DNA of 64,000 nucleotides. Source: Candidatus Altimarinota bacterium (GTDB lineage Bacteria; Patescibacteriota; Gracilibacteria; BD1-5; UBA6164). The notes under the pieces were generated by a model, which did not search any database, was not told the origin of the DNA, and saw only the letters and a list, made by a program, of their open reading frames with translations. Positions 34,670-44,822 of this stretch are shown here, in pieces (the stretch's first letter is position 1; every line of letters begins with the position of its first letter). The translations under genes and the position numbers were made by a program. The stretch spans positions 1 through 64,000 of the forward strand of contig JALUWO010000020.1 of the NCBI GenBank assembly GCA_027019405.1, in the 5' to 3' direction.

Positions 34670-36068
34670 CTTTTTTTCTAAAATAGATAAATCAAGCTCA
34701 AAGTAATAATGATAATATTAATAATATATATATTTCAGGTCAAGTTTGTATTTCTGTTGCTTGTGATAAATTTCACTCTTCTATAACAGTTCCTGAATTA
34801 TCTTCTTTTATTGCTTTTACCATGAATAATTCTTTTTTTATTTTTTTTCAAGTTATTTCTACTTCATATATTGGTTTTTTAACAGTTTCAACTAATACAT
34901 TATTTTTATTATCAATTCTTTTATATATATTATATGAAGTGGCTTCTTTTACTTTATTCCATGTTAAGATTGATTTATTTTTTAATTTTACAAGTTTTAA
35001 TCATGTTATTTTTAAATCATTTTTATTTGTAGTTTCTTTTTTAGTGATTTTAGTTTTTACTATTTTTCAAGTATTTGTTTGAGCTGCTTTTAATTCTACT
35101 TTTTTTACTATTATTTTAGCAATATCTTTTTTAGTAACACTATGACCTAAATTATCTTTTAATATTACAGATATAGGGTATGTTTCTCATCATTTTGGAG
35201 CATCAAAATTTCAACTATATACTCAATTTTCTGTTTCTTCTAGTTTTATTATTGCATCATTAATTATTAATTCTACTTGTTTAAGATTTTCTGTAGCATA
35301 AACATTTACAATTATATTTGTTCCTTCATCAACTTCTCAAGAATTTGTTAAAGGAGCTAATGTTATTTTTTTAAATTGAGGTTGGTTATTATCAACCTTT
35401 ATAGTTACTTTATTTGAAGTTCATATTATTTTTCAATCTGCATCAAGTATAAAAGCTTGAATAGAATTTTCTCAAGTATTTAATCAACTTATTTCTTTTT
35501 CAAAATTTCAATCAGTTCAAGATATAGTATTAAATTCTTTATCATTATTAATTTTTATTAGTATTTGATGATCTTTTTGAGTTTTTCAAGATACTTTTAT
35601 TTTATTTTCTCATATAGTTAATCAATTGTCAGGTGATGAAATTTCTATATCAGTATTTACAACTTCTGCTTTTTTATCAATTTTTATTTTTCATAATCAA
35701 ATTATATTTTGATTTGCATCAGAATCATATATTCATAATGTTTGATTTCAAGATTTATGGAATATTACTCAATTTTCAAATTTTACTACTCATTCATTTG
35801 CTGCAGTAAAAGTATATCATTGATCACTAGATAATGCAGAAGGTAATTCTACTGTATCATCTGTTTCTGAAAAACCTATTATATTTCACATGTAGTCTTT
35901 TACTACATCTCAATTTTGATCAACAGCTTTTATTGTTAAATCAAGTGCTTCTCATATTTTTGCTTCTGGTTTATTAAAATCTACTTGAAAGTGATCAACT
36001 ACAGCAGCAAAAGCAGAACCAATATTTAAAAATAAAAGTAAACTTATAATTATTTTTAGAAATTTCAT
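34665..36068 (-). CDS. secreted multidomain surface protein with C-terminal TM anchor
   Basis: 467 aa. Signal peptide at 1-20 (IIISLLLFLNIGSAFA), several Ig-like beta domains (EISSPDNGLTIGENKIKVSG and similar at ~125-320), and an FN3-like domain near 375-430 (LTWNKVKEATSYNIYKR). The end is QTGPE followed by a TM helix and RKKA. That tail resembles the sorting/anchor tails common on Patescibacteria surface proteins, with TGPE in the place of LPXTG. Likely an adhesin or stalk-like surface protein; ligand unknown. Confidence 0.75.
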
Positions 36069-36178
36069 AATTTTATAATTAAGTTGATAATAGCTATATA
36101 CTTATTATAAGATTTATAGCCATTTTTCCAATTTTTTTAACATTTTTACTTTACAAAATATATATTTAATTTTTAATT

Positions 36179-37216
36179 TTATAAAAAAATTATATTTTCA
36201 TTTTCATATTGATCTCTTATACTTGTAATAAAAATTTGATATCAATTTAATTCATTTAATATCATATTTTTATGTTTTTCATCAATTTCACTTAATAAAT
36301 CATCAATTAAAAGTATAGGTTTTTGTTTTGTATGTTCTTCTATAAAATTTATTTCTAAGAATTTTAGTTCTATTATAGAAGATTTAGTTTCTCACCTTGA
36401 AGCAAAATTTATTATTGATTTTCAATCAAGCAATATGTCAAAATCATCTATATGTGGTCATATATTTGTTTTTGATAAAATTATATCTCTTTGTCTATTT
36501 TCTATTAAATAATTTTTTATATCATTTTTTATATTATTTTTAATTTTGCTTTTATAAATAAAATCTACTTTATTTATCTTATCTCAAAAATATTTTTTTA
36601 TTTGAGAAATATTTTTTTCTAAAAAGCTTTTTAATCAAAATCTATAATTATAAACTATTTCACATATATATATATATTTTTCATCCCAAAAATCTAGTTC
36701 TTTTATATTTATTTTTCATTCACTTATTGCTTTTAATGTTTTATTTCTTGATTTTAATATATTTTTATATTCTTTTAATACTTTTGAATATAAATCAAAT
36801 GTATTTAATAATATTTGATCTAAGAAATCTCTTCTTAAACTAGGGGATAAATACATCATATTCATTGTTATTGGAGTAAATATGACAGTTTTATTTATTT
36901 TTGTTTTTATTTTTGATTTTAAAGTCTTTTTTTTATTAAAAGTATATATTTTTTTTGAATCTGTTTTATTATATGAAATACTCATTATATCTCAGTTGTA
37001 TTTTTCAGCTTCTATAAAGAATGTATCAGAATGAAAACCTACTAAATCATTAAAATCAATATTATTTAGACTTTGAGTTGATAATAGGCTTAATGCTTCT
37101 AGTATATTAGTTTTTCCTTTTCAATTTTCTCATATTATAAAATTTTTTTGTTTTCAAAAAAGAAACTCTGAGTTTTCAAAGTTTCTAAAATTTTTTAATT
37201 TTAATTTTTTAATCAT
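36179..37216 (-). CDS. recF: RecF, recombination mediator ATPase
   Basis: 345 aa. KKLKLKNFRNFE start, Walker A IIGENGKGKTNILEALSLL at ~31-49, MYLSPSLRRDFLD, SKTNIGPHIDDF (signature-side), NFASRGETKSSIIELK (SMC-type signature) and PILLIDDLLSEIDEKH (Walker B and D-loop). It loads RecA at gapped DNA with RecO/RecR. It is not beside dnaA/dnaN as in many bacteria. gatC lies 7 nt upstream in the same direction. Confidence 0.9.
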
Positions 37217-37223
37217 AAAAAAA

Positions 37224-37523
37224 CTAGTGAGACATTATATTTGAAATAGCTATTTGATTTGCTATTACTTTTTGATTTGAGCAATCAAGTAATTCTTTTG
37301 GAGTTGGGCTTTTATTTTCTTCTAAAATATCTTCTCTTAAATTATTTTCATATTTTGATATTACTGAATAAGTAGGTTTTACATTTTCAGTATCAACTTC
37401 ATTTAATAAATCAAAATACTTTAGTATATTATTTAAATCTCATTCTAGGTTTTGAGTATCATCTAAGTGTATTTTACTTAGATTTTCAGATATTTTTTTT
37501 ATTTGTTCTTGTGTTAAGCTCAT
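37224..37523 (-). CDS. gatC: GatC, Asp/Glu-tRNA amidotransferase subunit C
   Basis: 99 aa. Typical GatC layout: TQEQIKKISENLSKIHL, then LNNILKYFDLLNEVDTENV, PTYSV and a REDI segment. It stabilises GatA/GatB in converting Asp-tRNA(Asn) or Glu-tRNA(Gln) to the amide form. Its presence implies at least one misacylating synthetase, relevant to the AspS at 50395. Precedes recF by 7 nt. Confidence 0.85.
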
Positions 37524-37584
37524 TTTTCTTTATATTATTTTATATTATACTATTAATATATTTTTTATTTACAAAAAATCAAGT

Positions 37585-37974
37585 ATGAACTTTAAAAAAT
37601 TTTTTAAAAAATCATTTAATAATAAAGAAGAATTAAATATTGCAAGATATAAATCATCTAAATTTTTATTTATAATGATGACTTTATTTTTCTTTTTGGA
37701 TTATTTTTTTACTTGAGCTCAATTTTATTATAATTTTTTTATTTTATTGTTGCCTTATATTTATATTTTATATTTGTTATCTTTTTTGTTTTATATATAT
37801 TTCTTTTTTAAAATAAATGTTTTTTCTAAGTTTAAATGAAATATTGCTGAAATAATATTTTTAATATTTTTAGTTTTAATATTTTTAGTTTTTTCTTTAA
37901 TTGTTATTATCTGAAAAGATATTCCTAGCTTTGTAAATTTAAATATTTCTAATTTTATAAACTTAAATTTTTAA
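37585..37974 (+). CDS. small three-TM membrane protein
   Basis: 129 aa. Basic N-terminus, TM segments at ~28-46, ~48-72 and ~88-112, then a short external tail. Divergent from gatC and 2 nt before the lipoprotein gene, so the two are probably cotranscribed. No family recognised. Confidence 0.55.
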
Positions 37975-37976
37975 TT

Positions 37977-38558
37977 ATGTATAAATATATAGTTTTTTTA
38001 ATATCAATTTTTTTATTATCATCTTGTTTTTGAGTTTCAAATAATGAGAAAAAAGAAACTTCTAAAACTACTTGACTTGAAATATATTCTACTTGAACTT
38101 TTGAAGTAGCTGTTCCAGTTGCTTGGAAGAAATATAAAAAAGATGATAATTTATTACCAAAACCAATTTTTTGAAAAGTAGTTTTAGCTGCAAGCTCAAA
38201 GGAATCAAGTTTATGATTTTATAATAATTTTGTTATTTTATCACAAAAATTATGAACAAAAATTAATAGTTTAGAATATTCAACTTTGAATAATGTTCTA
38301 TCAGCTAAAGATTATTTAGAATACAATTTATTAAAAGAAAATGAAATATATTTTCCTGATAAAGATAAATCAAAAGTATACTTTTTTGAGGCTAGGTATA
38401 ATGCAAAATCACCTAAAACTTATTTTATTCAAACTTGAAAAGTATGTTGAGAAAATTGATATCTTTTAACTATATGATTGAATCAAATGGTTAAAAATTT
38501 AGATAAGTATGAAAAAATACTTGAAACTTTTTCTTGTAATATTCAAAAAAAATGATAA
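37977..38558 (+). CDS. putative lipoprotein
   Basis: 193 aa. Hydrophobic leader MYKYIVFLISIFLLSSC ends in a lipobox (LSSC) followed by Gly (UGA), so it should be lipid-anchored. The mature part has one alpha/beta domain with VAVPVAWKKYKK and LAASSKESSLGFYNNF, like small secreted proteins found in many bacteria. Two further Cys (KVCGENG and FSCNI) may pair. Function unknown. Confidence 0.65.
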
Positions 38559-38585
38559 ATAAATTTTATTTATCATTTTTTTATT
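38554..38585 (+). terminator. intrinsic terminator after lipoprotein gene
   Basis: The stop region itself forms one arm (GATAAATAAA) pairing with TTTATTTATC, followed by seven T. Confidence 0.75.
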
Positions 38586-38645
38586 TGAAAAAAATATAAT
38601 TGAAATTATAATAAAGTTATATTTTAAATTGTTAATATAAAAATT

Positions 38646-38936
38646 ATGGCAAAACCTTGGGAAGATAATACTGATTGGGATAATTGGGAATATGATCCAA
38701 ATGATGATTGAACTTGATCAGTTCAAGATGAAGAAGAAACTATTATAGTAAAAGATGCAAATGGGAATACATTACAAGAAGGTGATACAGTTGCAGCTAT
38801 AAAAGATTTGAAAGTAAAATGAGCAAAAGATATAAAAAGATGAGATAAATTTCCAAACATTAGATTTACTGATGATGAGTGATTAATTGAATCTTGAAAA
38901 ATGGTATTAAAAACTGAATTTTTTAAGAAAGTATAA
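38646..38936 (+). CDS. PhnA/YjdM-domain protein
   Basis: 96 aa. The C-terminal 65 residues match the PhnA domain: [35 protein letters not shown] and a final [16 protein letters not shown]. The N-terminal zinc ribbon of full YjdM is replaced by a Trp/Asp-rich stretch ([17 protein letters not shown]). The exact role of the family is unsettled despite the phosphonate name. Single gene with terminator at 38946-38979. Confidence 0.75.
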
Positions 38937-38945
38937 AATTTTAAT

Positions 38946-38979
38946 AAAGATATAATTTTTTAGATTATATCTTATTTTT
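38946..38979 (+). terminator. intrinsic terminator after phnA-like gene
   Basis: AAAGATATAAT and ATTATATCTT arms with a short loop and a T-run. Confidence 0.7.
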
Positions 38980-38993
38980 TTTATTATTATTAA

Positions 38994-39302
38994 TTAGATT
39001 TTGCTTTAGTTTCTCAATATTTTTTAGAAAAATATAAATTAGATTTAGAAAATTTTAAAACTACTAATGATTTTGAAGAATTAAAGGATAAAATAAAAAA
39101 AGATATTTTGTTAAAAAATTTTTCAGTTAATGAATCTTTTTATAAATCATTATTAGCTTTTGTTATTACATTAAGATTTTATAATAATAAAATTAAGTTT
39201 TTATACTATTCATATAAATATAAATTAATAGATTTAGAAGATATAAATATATATTTTAAAGAAAAAATTATATTAAAAAAAGATAATTTTTTTCTTTATT
39301 AG
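38994..39302 (+). CDS. possible small protein, start uncertain
   Basis: An open frame of 102 codons with no ATG. The only conventional in-frame start is TTG at 39108 (64 aa). Translation of the whole frame gives a plausible charged helical protein (SQYFLEKYKLDLENFK onward), so the coding part may begin upstream at a non-standard codon, or the 5' end may be lost. It contains no UGA, but also no other Gly codon. A terminator follows at 39306. Could be a remnant. Confidence 0.3.
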   Translation, partial: LDFALVSQYFLEKYKLDLENFKTTNDFEELKDKIKKDILLKNFSVNESFYKSLLAFVITLRFYNNKIKFLYYSYKYKLIDLEDINIYFKEKIILKKDNFFLY

Positions 39303-39305
39303 ATT

Positions 39306-39333
39306 TAAAAGAGCTAGTTTTTAGCTCTTTTAT
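39306..39333. terminator. bidirectional terminator
   Basis: AAAAGAGCTA and TAGCTCTTTT arms around a short T loop, between the small ORF and the convergent pseudouridine synthase gene. Confidence 0.8.
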
Positions 39334-39360
39334 TATTTATATTAAATTATCTTAAATTTT

Positions 39361-39945
39361 TTAGTTTTTATCTTTAAAATTTTTTAATAATCATTTTTCT
39401 TCTTTTTTTGATAGAAATCTCCATTTTCCACTTTCAATATCTAGTTTGAAATTTCCAATACTAATTCTAGTTAAACTTAATACTTTTAAAGCTGTATTAA
39501 ATTTAGGATCTTTCATTGCTCAAAAAAGTCTACGAATATGTCTATTTTTTCATTCATTTATTTGAATTCTTAATTTTGTTTTTGCTCATATATTTCATAT
39601 TTTTTCTATTTTTAAGGCTTTTAATATTCAAATAGGTGTTTTTATTCATTTTAAAGCTATATTAATATGTTCTTCTGTAATATGTCATCTAACTAATATT
39701 TCATATGTTTTAATACAACTTCAAGGTTTAGTTAAAAAATTTCAAATTTTTCAATTTTGAGTAAATAATAATAATCATTTTGATTCTAAATCTAATCTTC
39801 AAATTGGCATCCATCAATTATTAAAAGCCCAATCTGGTAAGAGATTGTAAACAGTTTTTCTTCATAGTTCATCAGATCTTGTTACAATATATCCTTTAGG
39901 TTTATTTATTACTAAAAGATTTTCTGAATTATTTTTTATATTCAT
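39361..39945 (-). CDS. pseudouridine synthase, RsuA/RluB/RluF group
   Basis: 194 aa, the catalytic part only (no S4 domain). LLVINKPKGYIVTRSDE, then GRLDLESKGLLLFTQNG with the catalytic Asp, KTYEILVRG, and INEGKNRHIRRLF, the family's RNA-binding/catalytic Arg motif. Converts a uridine of rRNA to pseudouridine. Lack of S4 is a known variant in short members such as RluE. Confidence 0.87.
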
Positions 39946-40028
39946 AATTTATATTTTAAATATTTATAAAAATAATATCTATTATATTAACTAAATCAAA
40001 AAATATTATTAAAATAGTAGTATCTTTA

Positions 40029-40056
40029 TTGACTTGAAAAATTATTATTATAAACT
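40029..40056 (+). promoter_or_regulatory. putative promoter of GH114-GH18 gene
   Basis: TTGACT (40029-40034) and TAAACT (40051-40056), 16-nt spacer, about 33 nt before the start codon at 40089. Confidence 0.4.
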
Positions 40057-40088
40057 TAGATAAATTTTATTTTTTATGCTTATAGGTT

Positions 40089-42371
40089 ATGTTTAGAAAA
40101 ATATTTTTGATATTGTTATTATTTTTACTATTTAAAACAAGTTTTGCAAGTAATTTAGAGAATAATTATATTGAAATAAAGCCATGAATTTCTTGGTACT
40201 GGAAGTTATCTAAACCTATAAATAAAAATGATTTAAATTTATCATATAAGTTGTATGATATAGACTTATTTGATAATTCAAAAGAGGATATTTGAAAATT
40301 AAAAAATAAATGAAAAATAGTAATTTGTTATTTCTCAGCTGGTAGTTGGGAAAATTGGAGAGAAGATACAAATAAATTTCCAAACTCTATTTTAGGGAAA
40401 AATTTGGATGGATGGGCTTGAGAAAAATGGTTAGATGTTTCTAGATATAATTTATTTTCTTCTATTATGGAGGATAGAATAAAATTAGCAAAACAAAAAT
40501 GATGTGATGGTGTAGAGCCTGATAATTTAGATGTTTATGATAATAATTCTTGATTTTGAGTTACAAAAAAAGATTCTATTGAATATTTTAAATTTTTAGC
40601 TACTACTGCTCATAAAAATTGATTAGTAATTGCTTTGAAAAATGCACCTGATATTGTAAATGATTTAGTTAATATTGCAGATTTTTCTATTGTTGAATCT
40701 TGTAATAAATATAATGAATGTGATAGATATATTCCATTTATTAAGAAAAATAAAGCAGTACTGAATGTTGAGTATAATTTATCTAAAAATAAGTTTTGTT
40801 CTAAAAATATAGATTTATGATTTAGTCCTGTTAAAGCTTGTTCTTCTTTAAATGGTTGTTGGAATTTATGTAGTAGAAAAAATAATATTGCTTATTCTGA
40901 TAATACAAATAATAATTGAAATACTAATTTTAAACAAAATTCAGATAATAAGTTATGAAGTATATATTTTAATATAAAAAATACTAAATTATATTTTGCT
41001 CCTTATGTTGATTCTACATTGTATCCATTTCCATTAATTTCAGATATTGCAAAAAAAACTTGAAATAAAAATTATATATTAGCTTTTATTACATCAGATA
41101 AATGAAAATGTAATGCTAGTTGGGGTGGATATTATTCTATTGATAAATGACCTGATGCTTGGATAAATAGTAAACATTATTATTTATATGATGAAGTAAA
41201 TAAAGTTAGATCACAGTGAGGAAAAATAATGATTTCATTTGGATGACAAGCTTGAATACCACTTTTTTCAGCTTGTTCAAATGAAGATGATTTAGTAAAA
41301 GAGTATTCAAAAGTAATAGATAAGTTAAAAATTCATGATTTAGATTTTGATGTAGAAGGGGAAGTATTAAATAATAATTTAGCTACTGAAAGACTTATAA
41401 AAGCATTATTTAAATTACAAAACAAATATAATAATAAATTAAATATATATTTTACATTACCTGTAATGCCAGAAGGTCTTACATTAGATTGAAAAAAATT
41501 AGTAGAAAAAATAGTAAAAAATAATTTATTGTATGCTTGAATAAATCTAATGACTATGGATTATGGAAGTTCATATAAACAAGATATGTGAGATTATGCA
41601 ATACAAGCTGTAAATTCTACTATAAATCAATTAAAAACTATTTATCTAAATAGTTGAGTTAGTGTTTCTGAAAGTAAACTAAAATCAATATTGGGAATTA
41701 CTCCAATGATTTGACTTAATGATATTCAATCTGAAAAATTTACATTAGAAGATGCAAGACAAGTTACTCAATATGTTAAATTAAATTGACTAAATAGATT
41801 AGATTATTGGTCATTAAATAGAGATCATCCTTGTGAAAAAAATAATATATCAAATACTTGTAGCTCAAAAAATAATCAAACAAAAGATTTTGAATATACA
41901 AAAACTTTCAAAAATTGATTATGAAATATTGTTATAAATAATAATTGAATTAGTAATAAAAATTGAACAAAAATACAAGCTAATAATAAGGAAAAATCAA
42001 ATAATAATAAATATTATAATTGAAATATTAATCAAACAAGTAATATAAATAATATAGAAAATATTGCTAATGATACTAAAAATAATAAATGGAAAGAAAA
42101 GATTAATAATATTAAGATGGAAAATAAAACTTTTAATAATAAAAAATTAAATAAATATTATCCTTTATTTATAAAATTTTTTAATATTAAAAAGAAAAAG
42201 ATTTTATCAAATATAGGTTATATAAATTCTAAAAATTATAATAATTTAAATTTTTTTGCTAAATATACATTTTGGTTATTTACTGATTTAAATAATAAAT
42301 ATTATAAAAATATAAAATCTTATCTATGAATGTTAAAAAAAGTTATAATTAGTTTGAAGAAGGTTAAATAA
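40089..42371 (+). CDS. secreted GH114-GH18 fusion (polygalactosaminidase-like + chitinase-like)
   Basis: 760 aa. Signal peptide (IFLILLLFLLFKTSFA). Residues ~30-270 match GH114: WYWKL, YDIDLFD, IVICYFSAGSWENWRED, WAGEKWLDV, KGCDGVEPDNLDVYDN and the acid/base-region Glu in VEYNL. Residues ~300-600 are GH18-like: LYFAPYVD, KIMISFGG, then LDFDVEGEV, the D-x-D-x-E catalytic motif, and MTMDYGSS. The last ~150 residues are Asn/Lys-rich repeats with a basic end. Predicted to hydrolyse galactosaminogalactan-type and beta-1,4 amino-sugar polymers, i.e. biofilm or wall material. Substrate inferred. Confidence 0.85.
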
Positions 42372-42375
42372 AATA

Positions 42376-42413
42376 ATAAAAAACTAAAAATATGATATAT
42401 TTTTAGTTTTTTA
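42376..42413 (+). terminator. intrinsic terminator after glycosidase gene
   Basis: AAAAAACTAAAAATAT and ATATTTTTAGTTTTTT arms with a 3-nt loop. Confidence 0.8.
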
Positions 42414-42426
42414 TTTACATTTTTTC

Positions 42427-42488
42427 TTGTCAAAATAAATAAAATATGTATAAATATTTTGCAAAAACAAAAATAAAAATAGGAGGTG
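42427..42488 (+). promoter_or_regulatory. promoter and strong Shine-Dalgarno of Clp-like gene
   Basis: TTGTCA (42427-42432), 16-nt spacer, TATAAA (42449-42454), then AGGAGGTG at 42481-42488, 4 nt before ATG 42493. A full Shine-Dalgarno sequence is exceptional here: most other genes have only A/T before their starts. The same ataggaggtgt string recurs at 58838-58848. Confidence 0.65.
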
Positions 42489-42492
42489 TATT

Positions 42493-44772
42493 ATGCCATG
42501 CTTATCTGTTGGTAATTATATTGAGTATAGAAATACAACTAAAGGTTCTACTAAAAAAGTAGATAAAAAGGTAGTTAAGAATAATGGATCTAAAAAAGCT
42601 TCTACTTATAAAGTTGATTATAAAAAACTTTCTCCAATAGTTGAAGAAATTTTAAGTGATCTTGATAAGGAAATTGTAGGGCAAGAAGAGGCTAAAAAAG
42701 AATTGGGTATTATATTAGCAAATACATTGTTGTATAATCCATCAAATAGAAGACCACTTGCTGTAACAATGTTTCCAGGACCTACAGGAGTAGGAAAGAC
42801 TGCTATTGTACTTGCTTTAGCAAAAATCCTTTATGGTGATCCAAATTTTGATTTGGGTAAATGTAGAATTGCTTGTAATGATTTTCAAGGTTCTCATGAA
42901 ATATCTCAGTTAAAGGGGTCTCCTGCTGGATATGTAGGTTATGGTGATAAACCATTACTTCATCCTGAAAATATTTTTGAAAATACAAATAAAGCTATTG
43001 CAAATAATAGTTTTCATGAAATTTTTCAACAAATTGTTGATAGGGATCCAGAACATTTACCAAATCTTATCTTATTAGATGAGTTTGAAAAAGCACATCC
43101 AGCTTTTAGATCAACTTTTATCAGTATTTTTGATGAGGGGTCTCTTATTTTAAAAGATGGTACAATAGTTGATTTTAGAAACACTATTTTCATTATGACA
43201 TCAAATATTGGTGCAGATGAAATACATGAAAAGCTTGAAGGAAAAGGTTCTATGGGATTTATGAAAGAAAAATTGAATTCTGTAGAAGCTTTTTCAAAAT
43301 CTTATTATAGAGATCTTATTTTAAGAACTAAGATTTTTAGAAAAGAAATGGTAGGTAGATTAGGTATTGTTCCATTTAGACCTTTGACTAAATCTGAGTA
43401 TTTTAAAAGACTTGATATTGAAATTAAAGAGCATAACAAGACTTTTAAACATACAAATATTCCACTAGAGCTTACTTCAAGAGCAAAGGTACATTTGGTA
43501 GAAAATGCTATGGAAAGTAATCTTGGAGCAAGAGTTTTAATTAAGTCTTTTGAACATGATATATTACCTCTTTATTCAAATCTTCTTACAAATGAAGAAA
43601 TTGATAGAAAAGAGAGTGAAATAGGTAAGCAAGTAAAATCTATACTTGTAGATTATGATCTTGAAAAACAAGAATTTACAGGAGATTTACCTACTGATGA
43701 AAATAAAAAGGCTATTAAAAAAGAATTAAAGGAGTTAGCTAGACTTAAAGAAAGACAAAAAAAGCTTAATCAACAAGAAGTTATTATAAGCTTACAGGAT
43801 AAATCATTTATAAAAACTTTTACTTCTGTTATTCTTCCAAATTTACAGTATTATAGAATGCTTGTAAAAGAGAAAGAAGATTTACTTTTTACAGAAGATG
43901 AGCTTAAAAATAATGATATTGATTTCCTGATACAAGAATATAAACAAGATTTGGATTCAGTTAAATCTATTCTTGATGCTTTTGGTATTCAAGAAAGAGA
44001 TTATCAAATTATTGATTCAGATGTTTTATCAAAAGAATATTATAATTTTGCAGAAACATATGATGAACTGAATCTAAGAATTGCAAATGTTAAAGCTTGG
44101 AATGATACAGATGAAATTGTTGCATTTTCTGGTATGTTTAAAATAATAAAAAAATATATAGAGAAACAGTTTCAATCTGAAAGAAAGTCAAATCTGAATT
44201 TCAAACAAATGATAAATGGTGGTGCAGGTACAATAGAGGATGTACTTTATCCATTCATTCATTTTGCAGAAAAACTTATTGAGAGAGAAATTACAGCAAA
44301 AGAAAGGACTATGATTGTTGCTATCTTTCATAAAGAGTTTGTTAGACTGAATGGTAGATCATATAGACCTGCACTTGAAAATCCAGAAAAAAAGAAAAAT
44401 AAGGAGGACAAAACAAAAACAGAAAAAAAAGAAACAGCAAAAACTACTGAACCTAAAAAAGAGATTACTATAAATATCAATTTTTATGGTTCAGAAAATG
44501 TAACAGATTGGAAAACAAAGTTGAAAAATCTGTTTGCTGAGGATTTTGATAAGGTTCTTCTTACTATTAAGCAAAATTTACCAGAGGCTGATAGTAAAGA
44601 GGATATTATAGATATCTTAGGAGCAATTAAAATTGAACTGGAAGGAAAGTTGGGAATTAAACTAACTTCTACTCAGTCAATGGGGCTTCATGAGATAGTG
44701 CAAAATATATTAAAGGAGGATGATATTTTAAAGGATTTAGATGATGATTCTGATGATCCTGAAAAAGAATAA
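42493..44772 (+). CDS. Clp/HSP100-type AAA+ ATPase, UGA-free (probably foreign)
   Basis: 759 aa. One ClpB-D2-like AAA+ module: VGQEEAKKELGIIL, Walker A GPTGVGKT at 96, a pore-loop GSPAGYVGYGD, Walker B LILLDEFEKAH at ~192, IMTSNIG (sensor 1), GRLGIVPFRPL where the arginine finger lies, and ESNLGARVLI (sensor 2). Then ~350 residues of helical region with a charged linker and an acidic tail, without ClpP loop or second AAA ring. A protein unfoldase role is likely; substrate unknown. All 37 glycines are GGN and there is no UGA, whereas lexA nearby uses UGA for 12 of 18. Strong Shine-Dalgarno. Best explained by recent transfer. Confidence 0.8.
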   Translation: MPCLSVGNYIEYRNTTKGSTKKVDKKVVKNNGSKKASTYKVDYKKLSPIVEEILSDLDKEIVGQEEAKKELGIILANTLLYNPSNRRPLAVTMFPGPTGVGKTAIVLALAKILYGDPNFDLGKCRIACNDFQGSHEISQLKGSPAGYVGYGDKPLLHPENIFENTNKAIANNSFHEIFQQIVDRDPEHLPNLILLDEFEKAHPAFRSTFISIFDEGSLILKDGTIVDFRNTIFIMTSNIGADEIHEKLEGKGSMGFMKEKLNSVEAFSKSYYRDLILRTKIFRKEMVGRLGIVPFRPLTKSEYFKRLDIEIKEHNKTFKHTNIPLELTSRAKVHLVENAMESNLGARVLIKSFEHDILPLYSNLLTNEEIDRKESEIGKQVKSILVDYDLEKQEFTGDLPTDENKKAIKKELKELARLKERQKKLNQQEVIISLQDKSFIKTFTSVILPNLQYYRMLVKEKEDLLFTEDELKNNDIDFLIQEYKQDLDSVKSILDAFGIQERDYQIIDSDVLSKEYYNFAETYDELNLRIANVKAWNDTDEIVAFSGMFKIIKKYIEKQFQSERKSNLNFKQMINGGAGTIEDVLYPFIHFAEKLIEREITAKERTMIVAIFHKEFVRLNGRSYRPALENPEKKKNKEDKTKTEKKETAKTTEPKKEITININFYGSENVTDWKTKLKNLFAEDFDKVLLTIKQNLPEADSKEDIIDILGAIKIELEGKLGIKLTSTQSMGLHEIVQNILKEDDILKDLDDDSDDPEKE

Positions 44773-44778
44773 TAAATA

Positions 44779-44816
44779 AGGCCTTGGAGTTTATACTTCA
44801 AGGCTTTAATTTTTGA
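44779..44816 (+). terminator. intrinsic terminator after Clp-like gene
   Basis: GCCTTGGAG and CTTCAAGGC arms (one G-U pair) followed by a T-rich tract. Confidence 0.7.
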
Positions 44817-44822
44817 TTAAAA

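Noticed and set aside
42493-44772. Housekeeping ClpB, ClpX or ClpA
   Set aside because: Only one AAA module, no middle domain like ClpB, no zinc finger of ClpX, no ClpP-docking loop recognised, and codon style differs from native genes.
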